DNA of 64,000 nucleotides, taken from Strigamia acuminata. Its lineage: Eukaryota > Arthropoda > Chilopoda > Geophilomorpha > Linotaeniidae. A model generated the notes under the pieces. The model worked only from the letters and a program-made list of their open reading frames with translations. It ran no database searches and had not been told where the DNA came from. Each line of letters begins with the position of its first letter. Positions within the stretch are counted from its first letter, which is position 1. This document shows, one piece after another, positions 33,361-43,185 of this stretch. The DNA lies in NCBI GenBank assembly GCA_949358305.1, contig OX442324.1:8157601-8221600 (forward strand), read 5' to 3'. Position numbers and translations under genes: made by a program.

Positions 33361-33589
33361 TGGCCCACATCGCGGCGACGGGACGAGAGGAGCCGTTGCC
33401 TTTCACAGATGACGAGCCGACCAAAGCGTCTTCTTCGGCGGCAGTGATGCAGTTGTCAACAGGTGGACGACGTGGTGTGCAGAGGGGCCGTGGAAGAGCC
33501 AATCAATTTGGTTCACCCGGTACTCCAGGCCCAGGGACCAGTATGCAACGCGGATCGTTTCAGCGACCTTGGCGCGGGCGTCAGGGGCA

Positions 33590-33899
33590 TGTTGTTTTTA
33601 GAAGAGATGAGGCGGGAAAAACAAAATAAACATCGTTTATTTGCAAGTGCAGCTTTGCACACGTAAAGGAAAAATTTACAAGTGATAAAAAAAAACTTAA
33701 AAGGCGATACATAAACTTGGGTTAAACAAAACCCGATAAACGAAATCTAACAAACAAAACAATGTCAAATACGGGATCTCATTTGATCCATACAGAAATC
33801 AATGTTCACTAATTTACAAACTGATAAATATCAAAACAGCAAAATGAACATTGAGAATAAACAGTAAACAATCAATCTCGGGGAATAAAAAGCCCAACA
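33590..33899 (-). repeat. 3' LTR of copia H
   Basis: 310 bp; on the plus strand TGTTGTTTTTAG to CCCAACA. It appears identical to 39909-40218. Confidence 0.96.
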
Positions 33900-34072
33900 A
33901 GAGCCCCCCATTCTCCGAGATAATAAATAAATCTCAGTCGAAAAGAAACACAAAAACCCAAAAACAATATCGATAGTCAATTGGTTGCGGTACATAACAA
34001 GCAGTGATAAAAATCAGAATCAACCAATTGACAAATGCACATAAGCGGGATCCCGAAAAACTATAATCGAAA

Positions 34073-37000
34073 TTACCGAAAGAAATGTTTGCACAAAAAC
34101 TGCAAACGTGCGGGCGAGAAAAACTTCGTAAAAATGTCGGCGGGATTTAAATCGCCAGAAATCTTTCGTAAAACAAAAACGCCCTCGGTAAGCCAATCCC
34201 GCAAAAAGAAATAGCGCACATCGATATGTTTGGTCCGACGATTTTCGATATCATTCCTCGTAAAATAAATCGTAGACAACGAATCAGAAAACATCGTCGG
34301 AGTGGGCAAACGGAAAATTCGGGTCCGATCGATCGCGCCGTGGAGCCAAACGATCTCCTTCGCGCCATCGAGAAGTGCCAAAAACTCGGCTTCCATGATG
34401 CTTAAAGCGCAATAGCGCTGCTTACAGCAGCCCCAGGAGATGGGAACCCCGAAAATCGAAATCGTGTACCCTCCGAAGCTCTTTCTTGTATCTCGGTCCG
34501 AGATCCAAGAAGCATCGGAGTACCCTGACAGGATGTCTCCAGTGACCGCGGAAAGGGAAATCGAATAATTCCGCGTGTTCTTCAAATACTGGAGAACCTG
34601 AAGCAGAAGGGCCACGTGCTTTGAGGTGAAGCACGTGTTGTACTGGGACAACAAAATCACCGGAAAGAGGATATCGGGGCGCGTGCGAGAAGCCAAAAAC
34701 AAAAGCGACCCAATGAGAGAACGGTAAGGGAACTCGTCGTCGTTCAGCACACGTTCTCCCTCTCTAGCGCAATTCACCATTGTGCCAACGGTGATCGGAA
34801 CCCTGCACAGACGCTCGGAGGAAATTCCGAAATCTTCCGCGATCCGATCAATGTAATCGCGTTGATGAATGGAAATATGTCCACCATCGCGATCAAACTG
34901 GACGCCTAACAGCTTCGATACCGGACCAAGATCTGTTATCGTGAAAAATCCACGAAGGGCTTTAACAGTTCGGTCTCGAGGACCGGGTCCTTTGGTGAAT
35001 AACACCATGTCATCGACATAAACCAGGATGACGGCATCGTAAGTGTCGGAAATGAAAACGCCATTCACACCTAGAAGCTTGTGAAAATTAATCTCCAACA
35101 AGACTTCGACGAGACGAAAATTCCATTGTCGCCCGCTCTGATGAAGGCCGTAAAGAGCCTTATGAAGCCGCCACACTTTCCCAGTGTTTTGAGGAGTTTC
35201 CCAGCCCCTGGGAATCCTCATGAAGATGGCTTCATCCAAGTTGCCATAAAGATAGGCACCCTTGACATCAAGGTGTGTGTCTAGCCAGCCTAAAACGACC
35301 ACTAGAAGCACGAAAAATAGGCGTATCAAGACGTAATTGACCACGGGACTGAAAACCTCGGAATAGTCAACTCCGTACTTCTGGCTGAAACCCTGAGCTA
35401 CTAACATCGCCCTGAAACGGCGCACAATGCCTTCTGCATCACGCTTGATGTAGTAGACCCATTTATTCCCCACAATGTTTACATCAGGAGGAGGTTTTTC
35501 AACTTCCTCGTAAACACCTCGCTCACGAAAGAGATCAAGCTCTTCCTCCATGGCTTTCTGCCAATGGACACGGTCGGGGCTAGAAATAGCTTCCTTGTAG
35601 GTGCGAGGAACCTGAGCAAACAAGGAATGCGCGTACCGTGGTGGTTCGGTAGAATAGCAATCCGCAAACGCTTCCTCTTCCGAAGTAGTGGGACTTCGAG
35701 GAAGGGAAACATTAGGATCTACCGGTGGGGGATCAACCATTTGAACTGGCACATTTTGGGTGCGAAAATCAAAAGAGTCACGATCGTATGCCAAACGATT
35801 ATCGACGCAATATCGCTCTACGTCGCCATGACTCCGCAATCTGGTATGATCTGGCGGGAAAAAATACACATCCGTGTGACCCATAGATGCACCAGACTGC
35901 CGAATCACCTCAGAACGAGTCCACTTGCCCCCCACAGCCGGAGAAGCAGGCGGAGGCTGACGCAGTGGCGAGTGAACAGGAGGTGGAGGCAAAGGATGTG
36001 CTCTCAATGGGGGTTGCATAGCAATAGGTGAACCTGGAGGTGGAATTCCAGGAGGTGGAGGTCCTGGAGGTGGAAGTCCAGGAGGAGGCGGAGGAGGAAT
36101 TGTAGGCGGTGGAAGACCACCCACAGGAGGACGCGGAGGAAGTGGAGGAGGAATTGGGTCAGAACCAAAATCCGGCTCGAGCTCCACCGATATCGCACCT
36201 TCATCGGTGATTTCGGTGCCCTCATAAAAACGAGGATGTCCCCACATACATTCCTCATCGAAACGGATATGTTTCGACTCGAAAACTTCTCTGCGCTTAG
36301 GGCACCACACGCGATAACCCCGCGTGCGAAAGGCATAGCCAACCACGACGCCAGTCCAGGCTCGGGATTCGAATTTCGAACCACGGACTTGCTTCGGGAT
36401 GTGCACGAAACACCGTGACCCAATCACCTTAAGGTGTTTGAGTGGAACAGTCTTGCCATACCACAGACAATAGGGGACAAGATTGTTCAGAGACTTATGT
36501 GGGAAGCGGTTCTTCAAATAAATCATAGTAACCGCGAGCTCAGCCCACAGCACTCGAGGCAAAGACGTCGACAAAAAGAAAGAACGCACGCCCTCAAGTA
36601 AGGTGCGGTTAAGGCGTTCCGCGACGCCATTCTGCTCTGGTGTATAGACATTCGTGCGCTGTGCTTTGATGCCGCGCTGGACTAGGAAATTTTCGAAATT
36701 TTTGGAACAAAATTCCATGCCATTATCAGTCCTGACTGCTTTAATGCAGCCAGCCCCCCATAAAACCTCCATCCGAGCATGGAATAGCTTAAAAACCTCG
36801 AAAACTTCCCCCTTCGTTTTCATGGGCACAACAAAGGAGTAACGGGAAAAGTCGTCTACGATCGTCAACAAATAACGAGCGCCACCGATGGATGTGGTAT
36901 TTGAATGACCCCAAACATCCATATGAAGCAAATCTAAAGGCTTCTTGGAAGAAATACCTTCCTTAATGCTTGGAAATGAAGCACGGGTGGATTTGGCGCG

Positions 37001-38590
37001 GGCACACACAGCACATGCTGGCAATGCGGAAGTAGAAATTTCTATTCCGGATGCATTCGGAGATTTCGCCAAGTGACGGATACCGTCGGCATTAAAATGC
37101 CCAAATCTCCGGTGCCAAAGCTCCAAATCAGACAACTTTCCCTTCGGGGGTTTGGGAGAAGAGGTTGAAACAAGTTCCTCGGCAAAAGTGACATGCCGGA
37201 CAGGTGACTGCAAAGTCGACGCAGAAAGAACCTGTTTGGGAACTGGGGCGAATGTAGCCGCAGGAGGCTTCGCAGATGTAAGATCCGCGGGCAAAATATT
37301 CTGAAGGGAATATAAATCACCCTTCAGTTTGGCCGTCAAAAGAAATTGTTTGGCTTTATCATTAGGGTGATAAATGGACATAATACCATTCGCGGCTGTC
37401 AAATGCAGTCCGGCACGGTCGATCTTCGACAAACTCACCAAATTACGCGCGAAAGCAGGGGCATGCAAAACATTATGCATAGTCACGGGAAAATTAGACC
37501 CCCCAGCGCCGCCACGGCCAACACGCAACACCACATCTCCAATACCATCCACTCGAGAACGACCTTCACCTAAAATGATGAAATAATTGGAGACCGGCTT
37601 GTAATTGGTGAAACGATCACGCACTGGACACACATGGTCGGAAGAACCCGAATCGATGAGCCACTCATTCGATGAAGCTGAAGACACATTCGATTCCGAT
37701 CGCGCGAAGAAATTGATCCCGGTCACCACATTCGAAGAAACAGTAGCCGTCTGCGAAGCACCACCACCGCGTCCACGCTTGCGGTTGCGCGAATTCGAGC
37801 GTCGACCACGATTGGCGGATGGAGCGGAAGAGGCAGCGCCTTGGACACGGGGTTTGGGGCACTTGTTCGCGTAGTGTCCCATTTCCTTGCAATTGAAACA
37901 CTGAATTTGCGATAACGGCCGAAAAGGCTTATTCGGCGTACCCGAAGTCGAACTAGTAGACTGCAAACTAGTCGATGATCCCGAATCCGCATTCTTCATC
38001 TTTAAACGATTAAATTCCGAGAGAAGATGGTCGGTGACTGCCTTTAAGGTGAAATCTGCCTTAGACCAATGATAAATGGTCTGTACTGTCGCTTCGTACG
38101 AATCCGGTAAAAAATCCAGAAGTTGATAAGCGACATCCGAATCCGAAAATTTGACATCCAATTCAACCAAAACCGTACGGGCTTTGGTCACGCGGCTTAC
38201 GAAGACTGACATATCTTCATTTGGAAGTAATCGCATCATGAGGAAATCACGGCGAAGTTTCGCAATTCGGGCAAGAGAAGTCGGTTGAAATGTGGCTTTC
38301 AATGCCACCCAGGCGTCGCGAGCGGTGTCCGCAGCGAGAACGATGTCCTGATACTGTGGCTCAACAAATAGGCCAAGCAATGCTTTGGCGCGTTTGGAGC
38401 GGTCATCGTGAAGTTGTTTCCTGGTCTGATCCCACGTATCATCCTTCACGGGAGGTTTTTCGTCAATAAACTGGTCCACGCCTTTCTCCAGTAATAAAAA
38501 CTGGATATTCCTCGACCACGATTCGTAATTGTCCGAATTAAGTCGTGCAATGGAGAAATGATGCGTGGTTGATTTGTCAGATTCAGCCAT
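34073..38590 (-). CDS. Copia H gag-pol polyprotein, intact, with MBD domain
   Basis: 1505 aa from ATG 38590 (MAESDKSTTHHF). Order: UBN2-type gag; CCHC knuckle from residue 231 (CFNCKEMGHYANKC); Arg/Gly-rich stretch; protease Asp-Ser-Gly at 313; integrase with H2C2 and catalytic Asp558, Asp622 and Glu658; a proline-rich linker (about 810-885, many PPP runs); an MBD domain at about 888-944; RT with Tyr-Val-Asp-Asp at 1191-1194; RNase H (YSDASWISD, SIMEAEF, DIFTKFFS). No stop, frameshift or lost catalytic residue is apparent. The MBD sits C-terminal to the integrase, the position that chromodomains occupy in chromoviruses, so a role in target choice is my inference. Confidence 0.97.
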   Translation of the reverse strand: MAESDKSTTHHFSIARLNSDNYESWSRNIQFLLLEKGVDQFIDEKPPVKDDTWDQTRKQLHDDRSKRAKALLGLFVEPQYQDIVLAADTARDAWVALKATFQPTSLARIAKLRRDFLMMRLLPNEDMSVFVSRVTKARTVLVELDVKFSDSDVAYQLLDFLPDSYEATVQTIYHWSKADFTLKAVTDHLLSEFNRLKMKNADSGSSTSLQSTSSTSGTPNKPFRPLSQIQCFNCKEMGHYANKCPKPRVQGAASSAPSANRGRRSNSRNRKRGRGGGASQTATVSSNVVTGINFFARSESNVSSASSNEWLIDSGSSDHVCPVRDRFTNYKPVSNYFIILGEGRSRVDGIGDVVLRVGRGGAGGSNFPVTMHNVLHAPAFARNLVSLSKIDRAGLHLTAANGIMSIYHPNDKAKQFLLTAKLKGDLYSLQNILPADLTSAKPPAATFAPVPKQVLSASTLQSPVRHVTFAEELVSTSSPKPPKGKLSDLELWHRRFGHFNADGIRHLAKSPNASGIEISTSALPACAVCARAKSTRASFPSIKEGISSKKPLDLLHMDVWGHSNTTSIGGARYLLTIVDDFSRYSFVVPMKTKGEVFEVFKLFHARMEVLWGAGCIKAVRTDNGMEFCSKNFENFLVQRGIKAQRTNVYTPEQNGVAERLNRTLLEGVRSFFLSTSLPRVLWAELAVTMIYLKNRFPHKSLNNLVPYCLWYGKTVPLKHLKVIGSRCFVHIPKQVRGSKFESRAWTGVVVGYAFRTRGYRVWCPKRREVFESKHIRFDEECMWGHPRFYEGTEITDEGAISVELEPDFGSDPIPPPLPPRPPVGGLPPPTIPPPPPPGLPPPGPPPPGIPPPGSPIAMQPPLRAHPLPPPPVHSPLRQPPPASPAVGGKWTRSEVIRQSGASMGHTDVYFFPPDHTRLRSHGDVERYCVDNRLAYDRDSFDFRTQNVPVQMVDPPPVDPNVSLPRSPTTSEEEAFADCYSTEPPRYAHSLFAQVPRTYKEAISSPDRVHWQKAMEEELDLFRERGVYEEVEKPPPDVNIVGNKWVYYIKRDAEGIVRRFRAMLVAQGFSQKYGVDYSEVFSPVVNYVLIRLFFVLLVVVLGWLDTHLDVKGAYLYGNLDEAIFMRIPRGWETPQNTGKVWRLHKALYGLHQSGRQWNFRLVEVLLEINFHKLLGVNGVFISDTYDAVILVYVDDMVLFTKGPGPRDRTVKALRGFFTITDLGPVSKLLGVQFDRDGGHISIHQRDYIDRIAEDFGISSERLCRVPITVGTMVNCAREGERVLNDDEFPYRSLIGSLLFLASRTRPDILFPVILLSQYNTCFTSKHVALLLQVLQYLKNTRNYSISLSAVTGDILSGYSDASWISDRDTRKSFGGYTISIFGVPISWGCCKQRYCALSIMEAEFLALLDGAKEIVWLHGAIDRTRIFRLPTPTMFSDSLSTIYFTRNDIENRRTKHIDVRYFFLRDWLTEGVFVLRKISGDLNPADIFTKFFSPARLQFLCKHFFR
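35752..35930 (-). other. MBD (methyl-CpG-binding) domain in copia H
   Basis: Residues 888-944 align end to end with the MBD2/3 domain: KWTRSEVIRQSG, then G-H-T-D-V-Y-F-F, then R-L-R-S, then DVERY, then SFDFRT. Arg897 and Arg919 correspond to the two arginines that contact the CpG guanines. Tyr909 corresponds to the methyl-contacting tyrosine of MBD2 (Phe in MBD3). This is the most canonical copy in the window. Confidence 0.88.
35931..36165 (-). other. Proline-rich linker in copia H
   Basis: Encodes about 75 residues with repeated PPP, PPPPG and GIPPPG units, formin FH1-like in composition. It separates the integrase C-terminus from the MBD domain. Such tracts can bind profilin, SH3 or WW domains, but no specific partner can be inferred from sequence alone. 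Confidence 0.75.
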
Positions 38591-39908
38591 CTCGAAGAGC
38601 GGTAATGAAGAGCGGTGTCACTTTGAGAAATGTCAACCGTGGCAAAGAAAAATGCAATTACGCGCTGGGAACCGATGACGATGTTCGAGGCGGATATCCA
38701 ACGAATGGGCTATACAGGTTACTAGTTAACCCGTCTAAACAATGGCCGTTTAGGAGTTGTCGGGAATTAACGGCCCTGTGGCCCCCGGATACCCCACTGT
38801 CGGGCACGGCAAAATAAATACAATGGTCAAAGTGCAATGACCAAGGCAAGGAATCAAATCTGCAAAAATAATTAAACTTTTGCAGAATTAATCCCAGGAT
38901 CCTACACAGGGTCCCCCAAAAGTTTCACAAAGTTTCACGACTGGGAAGGCGAAAAATATGAAAATAAGAAAACAAAAGAGGCGAATTAAACAAAATTCGC
39001 AGGAGATTCTCTGTTGCGCACACCGGGGTGCGAAAATCCTTCGAAATCGTTGAAAATCCTCGGCAATCGTCAGCCGCTTCGCACACGTCGTGCGGGAATA
39101 ATCCAACCGAAAACAGCTAGAAAAACATATGAAAACATTAGAAATAAGTTCACAAAAGTTCATGTGCTGGGAAATTGTCGAAAAGTTCAAAAAATCGTCG
39201 TACACGGCCGCCTCGTGTTCGTAACCGGGGCGAACACGGAAAAACGACGAAAAATCGACGATAAATGCACAAAATAAATTCGACAGTACTCACAAATGCT
39301 TGTGAAAACAAGCATACAATCCAACAATCCCTGGCACAACACAAAAGCACTAAACACAGTGAAGATCTCGATGAATGTCGACTCGGAAATCCTCGCAATG
39401 CGCACGGGCTTACGGCGCAAAAACGATGAAAATCGGCTCGAAAAAATCAGAAATTACCACGAAAAGTACTCACAATTGTGTGCACAACACGTATACTGCT
39501 AAATACAAGCAGAACTCCGTCGCACTCGGACGAAAACACGGTGAGAAACGTCGAATCGGGCGGCGAAAATCATCGCGAACTCGGTTCATCTCGATCGGGC
39601 GCGTCTGCGGTGATCATCGGCGAAAATCCACGGAAATTCATCGGAAAAAGTACCCACGATTCTTCAACAAGGTTAGGACAGCACCCACGAAAATTTTCTG
39701 CATTAAAATCCGTTGGAAATTGCGGAAAAAGCATCAAATTCGTCGGGTGAGCGGGCGTGAAGAAACGAGGTCGGCCATTGTTCCAGGAATGAGCAATCGA
39801 TGAGCGCGAATGAGGTGGCCGAAAATCACTGTAACAACTCGAAAAAATGGAGTAATTCGACTCAAAAAGCACTCACAGATGATGTTTAGTCCATATCCTC
39901 TGCTACCA
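38591..39908 (-). other. Leader of copia H with initiator-Met primer site
   Basis: 1318 bp between the 5' LTR and the gag-pol ATG. On the minus strand, TGGTAGCAGAGGATATGG (39908-39891) directly follows the LTR; its first 14 bases match the complement of initiator-Met tRNA. The rest has no recognisable coding sequence. Short ORFs on both strands around 39000-39870 have biased composition only. Confidence 0.8.
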
Positions 39909-40218
39909 TGTTGTTTTTAGAAGAGATGAGGCGGGAAAAACAAAATAAACATCGTTTATTTGCAAGTGCAGCTTTGCACACGTAAAGGAAAAATTTACAA
40001 GTGATAAAAAAAAACTTAAAAGGCGATACATAAACTTGGGTTAAACAAAACCCGATAAACGAAATCTAACAAACAAAACAATGTCAAATACGGGATCTCA
40101 TTTGATCCATACAGAAATCAATGTTCACTAATTTACAAACTGATAAATATCAAAACAGCAAAATGAACATTGAGAATAAACAGTAAACAATCAATCTCGG
40201 GGAATAAAAAGCCCAACA
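39909..40218 (-). repeat. 5' LTR of copia H
   Basis: 310 bp, identical by eye to 33590-33899. Gypsy F sequence resumes immediately to the right, after the AGGGGCA duplication. Confidence 0.96.
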
Positions 40219-40225
40219 AGGGGCA

Positions 40226-41483
40226 GAGTAGTGGGCGAGGCGGCCAACCTGTGAAAAGGGACGGCACGCCCGTCGACTGTTTTCGTTGCGGCGGACCGCA
40301 CTTTGTTAGGGATTGCCCTTTCAAACCTGCGCTGGGACCAAGGGCCGGTCAAAATCAAGGAGCGGGCGGACGTTTGATTGGCGAGTGGCAGAAGAAAGCG
40401 AGCGACCAGGAGGGAGCTTGCCCACCGGCGACGTTTCCACCGGAGGTTGACAATGGTTTTGGAGGTGCAGTGGCACCCGACGAGAAGTGGAGACAGCGGA
40501 ACGTCCCAATCAACGTGATACAGGAACAAGACGAGGATTTCGCCTTGTTTCATGTTGTTGGAGCAAGAGTGAGGTCGCCACCCCTTATTGTGCAGGTGGT
40601 TTTGAATACTTTCAGATTTAACCTATTGTTGGACACCGGCAGCGAGTTGTCGGTGCTGAATGCGACTGATTGCAACGTCTTGCTGACCAAGCGATTGATT
40701 TCAAGGAGGGCGATTACCCCCACTTCTGTCAAGCTGTTTGCATACCAGCACCAGCCCATTGAGGTGTTGGGACAGGTGTGGCTAAATATGCATATGGGTG
40801 AGGTAACAGCAAGGGTGAATTTTGTGGTGGTGGGGCGTCAGGGCCCTAGTCTTATTGGTCGGGACGCAGTGCGTAAATTTGGATGGCATAATATTTCTGC
40901 CGCTTTAATTTCAGGAGACGGACGTGGCCCGGTGGCGCCAGCGGAGGGTGATGGAGCGGCGGCGAATGGTCAACACCCGTCGGCGAGCCCGGTAGATCAC
41001 GTTGAAATGGCGAGTGGGAGCGCGCAGAGAGCTGGTTCCTTGAGTGAATTATTATTGCGATATGCACATGTGTTCAGTGAGTGCCTTGGAACATACAAAG
41101 GTGAACCGGTTGATCTTATTTTAAGACCGGATGCGGTCCCCAGATTTTATAGGCCTAGGCCCATCCCATTACCACTTAGAGATGCGGTCAGTTTAGAGAT
41201 CGATGACTTGATTAGTAAGGGGGTGTTCAGGCCGATTCCCTTCTCCGTGTGGGGGACTCCCCTGGTCACTGTGCAGAAGAAGGATGGGGGGGTTCTCTTG
41301 TGCGGGGACTATAGGTCCACTGTGAACGCTAATTTACAGCCGGACCCGTATCCCCTGCCTCGCATAGCCGAGTTGCTAGCTTCCATCGGGAGAGCGCAGG
41401 TGTTCAGTACGCTTGACCTCAGGCAAGCGTACTTGCAAATCCCGCTGTCCGAGCGGTCGGCTGTTATTGCGGCCGAGAACACA
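40226..41483 (+). pseudogene. Gypsy F zinc knuckle, protease and N-terminal RT
   Basis: In-frame continuation of F after copia H. It encodes the atypical zinc knuckle CFRCGGPHFVRDC, an acidic spacer, an aspartic protease (LLLDTGSELSVLN, then GPSLIGRDAVRKF) and the first part of RT (FSVWGTPLVTVQKKDGG, LCGDYRSTVN, FSTLDLRQAYLQIPL). The frame breaks off at the MULE insertion. The RT catalytic box and the connection region are absent from the window, so the insertion came with, or was followed by, a deletion of roughly 0.9 kb. Confidence 0.9.
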
Positions 41484-41499
41484 AATTTTTATTATTACT

Positions 41500-42942
41500 T
41501 TAAGAAAATTTATAGATGTGAGCAATGCCGAGAATGAATTCTAATGGAGTCATTGTCAGCCTATCTGCCACCAGAGACTTTAGTTTGGCCTCTAAAATTT
41601 CCAGGTCTTTTTTCTTCTTTGGTCGTGGAATTCTACGTCTTACCTTTTCAATGGCGATCTCCGTATCAGCCTGCTCTCGCTGAAGCACAACAAACATTCG
41701 GAATAAACCAATGTGTCTGACTCCAATTAGCAGGTTAAATCTAAAATGCCAAGATTCAACAGGATTCGTTGTACGCGGTTGATTCTGTCTACAAACCACA
41801 TATGAACTCCACAACGTGGGTGGGAAAAGGGGTGCAGACCGTAATCCATTTTGCTTGATCTTACCGAAAATGTAATTTTCTTCCCACCACTGTAACAGTT
41901 CTCTGGTTCCTTGACCAAACTGGGGTTTCAATTCTCGGTACGTCTGCTTAATCTTATTAGCAGGTAGAAATGAGAGTGCCGAAAGCTGTCTGCATGCGAG
42001 GTTGAACTGTAAGTCCTTTCGGTATCTGCGCATAAGCCCCTCATGCTGCAGATGTGCGATTATAGTGTGGGCTAAATGAAAGTAACAGGCATGTAATGTG
42101 GTATTCGGAAACGTTTCCTTAGCCGCATTGAGAACTGCTACTTCGAAGTCACTAATGAAGAATTTGGGATCCAGGTCTGTCCCAAACAATTCCTCAATTA
42201 AACTACTAACCTTTCGAAACATCAGCAAGTAAGCTTCTTTGGTTTTTCTCTCCATCAAGCAGAATACCAGCGGTAATATTCGCTTAAATGGGTCTAATAT
42301 CCCAACTTCGGCATGTAGGGTGTACAGCTGCATAAACCGCTCGGGCACACACTTAAACGTCCCATCGCCGAGAATGCTTTTCGCCTTACTAAGATAACGC
42401 AAATTCTCCTCTGTCGTAAACATGATCATCCTGCAACCGGAATCTGTGCGAAGGATGTGCATAAAGCGGTGGCCGTTCAACGTTTCAGAAAACGGTTCGA
42501 TCATTTCCCAAGTCAAATTATTCAAGAACTTCGGTTCCTTAGGTAATTCGGTACGTCGCGATCGCTGCAAGGCTTGACTTAGCGCACTGTTAGTAGGAAG
42601 AGCTAACCGTGCTTCAGCGTCTGATCCAGCTACTGTGGATTGGATTACAACCGAGGGTATCTCGTTCGTTTGCAAGGCACGTGTTTTTATCGCATGTCTG
42701 ATTCGAATTACTTCGGCGCGCGTGTCATCTTCCAAATGGCAATGAGGAGTCGGTTCTTCAAGCTTTTCCGGTTCTGTCACACTGTTATTCGTCTTCATTC
42801 GACCACTACACTTTTTGTACCACTTTTCACATTTCCAGTAAATGCGATCACGACCAGGATTGCGTTTTTCAATTACGTAGGCGTATCCATCATAGCAGAG
42901 TTTTGGTTTGTTTCGATTCGTCTTTCCCATAACGATTTCCAT
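41500..42942 (-). CDS. FLYWCH zinc finger plus MULE transposase (480 aa, intact)
   Basis: Starts at ATG 42942. Residues 6-70 form a FLYWCH-type zinc finger (YDGYAYVIEK, YWKCEKW, KCSGRM, HCHLED), which binds DNA. Residues 185-300 form the MULE transposase core: LGDGTFKCVP with Asp193, ISDFEVAVLNA with Asp265, and the ACYFHLAHT Cys/His motif after it. The C-terminal part (NPVESWHFRFN) is the usual conserved end of this family. No frameshift is seen, so the enzyme may be functional. It lies antisense to gypsy F. Confidence 0.92.
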   Translation of the reverse strand: MEIVMGKTNRNKPKLCYDGYAYVIEKRNPGRDRIYWKCEKWYKKCSGRMKTNNSVTEPEKLEEPTPHCHLEDDTRAEVIRIRHAIKTRALQTNEIPSVVIQSTVAGSDAEARLALPTNSALSQALQRSRRTELPKEPKFLNNLTWEMIEPFSETLNGHRFMHILRTDSGCRMIMFTTEENLRYLSKAKSILGDGTFKCVPERFMQLYTLHAEVGILDPFKRILPLVFCLMERKTKEAYLLMFRKVSSLIEELFGTDLDPKFFISDFEVAVLNAAKETFPNTTLHACYFHLAHTIIAHLQHEGLMRRYRKDLQFNLACRQLSALSFLPANKIKQTYRELKPQFGQGTRELLQWWEENYIFGKIKQNGLRSAPLFPPTLWSSYVVCRQNQPRTTNPVESWHFRFNLLIGVRHIGLFRMFVVLQREQADTEIAIEKVRRRIPRPKKKKDLEILEAKLKSLVADRLTMTPLEFILGIAHIYKFS

Positions 42943-42954
42943 AACGATGAGAGG

Positions 42955-43140
42955 ATAAGACGATTTGAAGCGGATGAAGCGGATGAAACGATTCGAAGTT
43001 GCGGATTAAACGATTCGAAACGATTCGAAGTTACGAATGAAAAGAGTCGAAGCTGCGGATTAAACGATTCGAAGTTGCGGATTAAACGATTCGAAACGAT
43101 TCGAAGTTACGAATGAAAAGAGTCGAAGCTGCGGATGAAA
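42955..43140. repeat. Subterminal tandem repeats of MULE L
   Basis: Directly upstream of the transposase ATG. Imperfect copies of a unit built from ACGATTCGAAG, TTGCGGATTAA and GAATGAAAAGAGTCGAAGC repeat at two scales (about 20 and about 75 bp). MULE and Foldback elements often have such subterminal arrays, which bind transposase. Confidence 0.75.
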
Positions 43141-43185
43141 CGCCAGATGATGAGACGACACAATCATCTTTATTTGCTGGTTATA

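Larger units (their letters stand above)
31680..33589 (+). pseudogene. Gypsy F gag, interrupted by P and then by copia H
   Basis: From ATG 31680 (MAQLMLGG) gag encodes a capsid-like domain: PPFSGSTLHEWTSWKQTYQQF, LLLTVIGIPMFDKIKRW, YMARQRFGARRRHEGESIKKYI, LSQRCGF. At 32180 element P interrupts it. Removing P and one 8-bp duplication rejoins the frame at 33369. The tail is Arg/Gly-rich (GGRRGVQRGRGRANQ) up to the H insertion at 33590 and continues at 40226. The following zinc knuckle (CFRCGGPHFVRDC, near 40280) has three instead of four residues between the second Cys and the His. Confidence 0.88.
33590..40218 (-). mobile_element. Complete young copia element H with MBD domain
   Basis: A 6629-bp minus-strand Ty1/copia element. 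The two 310-bp LTRs show no difference that I can see. It has an initiator-Met primer site, a 1.3-kb leader, one intact 1505-aa ORF and a purine tract (GGGGGG before the 3' LTR). AGGGGCA flanks both ends (33583-33589 and 40219-40225). Deleting one copy with the element restores the F gag frame. It is the best candidate in the window for a currently active element. Confidence 0.97.

Noticed and set aside
42955-43140. CRISPR-like array
   Set aside because: Repeats are contiguous and imperfect without unique spacers, and the genome is eukaryotic; this is a transposon subterminal array.
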